NCBI GenBank assembly: GCA_021442155.1
Contig: CM038229.1
Location: 97,062,271 to 97,126,270, forward strand
Origin: Cymbidium sinense
Taxonomy: Eukaryota; Streptophyta; Magnoliopsida; Asparagales; Orchidaceae
Reading direction: 5' to 3'
DNA length: 64,000 nt
Shown: positions 62,881 to 64,000 of the stretch, piece by piece
Layout of the letters: the number at the start of each line of letters is the position of its first letter
Position numbering within the stretch: the stretch's first letter is position 1
Position numbers and translations under genes: made by a program
Notes under the pieces: generated by a model
The model's input: only the letters and a program-made list of their open reading frames with translations
Told to the model about the DNA's origin: nothing
Database searches by the model: none

Positions 62881-64000
62881 CACATGGCGTGATGGGAGTG
62901 GCTATTTAAGTTGTCACATCCGGTCGACTTCGGATGAGATGTGTTAACTCCATGGGCTCTTCTAAGATCGACGACCAGATTCAATCCACAATTTTGAAGG
63001 ATTAATGAAAGGATCTAACGGATTTTATCACGCTATCCATTCGATCACGCGAATGGATGACCCATGATCTTTCTCTTGCGTGAGCGAAAGAGATGACGCC
63101 CCGTCTTTCCTCATTCGATTTGAGCTCACTCAAGTTTGGATTGGGATCAAATCAATCCCACCCCTTGAGAAGAAAGAGAGGAACACATCTAACGATCAAA
63201 ATGCATGTCATCCAACTTTCTTCATAAAATACCAACCTATTTTTCATATAAGGCTCAATTGCAAAATTACCTCACCGGAGCTAATGTTTGACGTGGATCG
63301 ATGGAGGTAGCTTTGCCTAATGGAGGTAAGGCCTGGAGAAGCTTTGAGCTTGATTTAGAGTAGAGGGCTTGGTCAACCAATCGGAAGAAAGGCTTCACTG
63401 CAATCAAACTTCTATCTTCGCTCGAGAAGGCTTGGAGATGATTCGGTTGGGAGTTGGTGAATGGTGTGGGTGCAAGGAAATTGTGTTTGATCAAGAAGGG
63501 GAAGAGTATTTCTCTGAGAAGTGGTGTCCTATTTTGGCTTTGCTGGGAAAGAGGAATGTCGATCGAGGAGGGCTTGGGAACACTTGGAATTGCCTGAGGG
63601 ATTTTGAAATGCCTAGGAAACTGAGAGTGCCAATTGTGTCGAATCGAATTGAGGGAGTATACCCCTCAATTTTCTTGGATGGATGGACAATATTGGCTCC
63701 CAAAATTCATCAATTAGTCATCATTAGAGGAGGGGTCACCGCCTCCACATGGCTCGCCTCTAGTTGGAGGAAGTCGAGTGAGTCTCAAGGCTTGATATGC
63801 TGGAGATTGTGTGTTAGTTCTTTGCCTTTGCCCATGGGGTTTGGCCATGAGAGGAATGGCTTGGCTTGAGTCTCTTGATCCATGGCAAGAGCTGGGGGTG
63901 TAGAGTAGGCTAATGTGTCTTAGGAATGCCTCATTTGGCACTTTGATGGTCGCCATGGAGATGGCAAAGTGGCCTTTGGCACTTAAGGCAAGAATCCAAT
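62881..64000 (+). other. GC-richer segment at the right edge, not assigned
   Basis: Composition changes from the AT-rich DNA before it. A CTATTTAAG (62911) could be a TATA-like site. A 501-base open frame (63369-63869, 166 codons) has no motif I recognise and overlaps shorter frames on the other strand. It could be the start of a gene or of another long-terminal-repeat element cut by the window edge. Confidence 0.3.

Noticed and set aside
63369..63869. 166-codon frame as a gene
   Set aside because: No motif, no visible promoter-to-start relation, and overlapping frames on the other strand; only noted as part of an unassigned segment.

Overview
The window looks like repeat-rich, AT-rich nuclear DNA of a flowering plant. 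The evidence is one host gene with plant intron-exon structure (a NAC transcription factor of the NAP type near 31-32 kb) set among plant-type retrotransposons: Ty3/gypsy of the Tat/Ogre kind, two Ty1/copia elements, and LINE tails. The species cannot be told from the sequence.

Layout. 1-21969 is one very large Tat/Ogre-like gypsy element on the plus strand, missing only about 340 bases of its left LTR at the window edge. Its LTRs are about 6.2 kb each (left to about 5998, right 15730-21969). The 9.7 kb interior keeps, in order, a primer binding site, a degraded gag region, protease, reverse transcriptase, RNase H, a second (archaeal-type) RNase H, integrase, a repeat-bearing 3' tail and a purine-rich tract. 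24684-29434 is a diverged LTR of the same family standing alone, and 40600-41723 is an older piece of a fourth copy. 31072-32031 is the NAP-type NAC gene, three exons, broken by two apparent single-base losses that both fall in runs of G. 35472-35573 is a tiny RTE-type LINE tail with target-site duplication. 42172-45259 is an internally deleted copia element with two recognisable LTRs. 49665-50055 may be a LINE 3' end on the minus strand. 53236-57440 is a copia element on the minus strand with decayed gag, protease, integrase, RT and RNase H, one short LTR, and no visible left LTR. 57.8-64 kb is AT-rich repeat-like DNA that I cannot assign.

The most unusual material is inside the long LTRs of the gypsy family. 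They are largely built of repeated stem-loop modules: twin ATTTGGG/CCCAAAT hairpins; 100-115 nt branched units closed by an 11 bp outer stem and holding two inner hairpins; short hairpins with a TTC loop; and a roughly 105 nt tandem array whose units each carry two hairpins. The lone LTR has lost most modules but has expanded the TTC-loop hairpin into 19 alternating A/B units. I found no description of this in my own knowledge; whether it is new needs a database search.

A second theme is that the gypsy coding region and the NAC gene are disrupted mostly by very short deletions, often at GG or CC, while the surrounding residues remain recognisable. This may be consensus error in the assembly rather than biology, and it affects any judgement that the NAC gene is dead.
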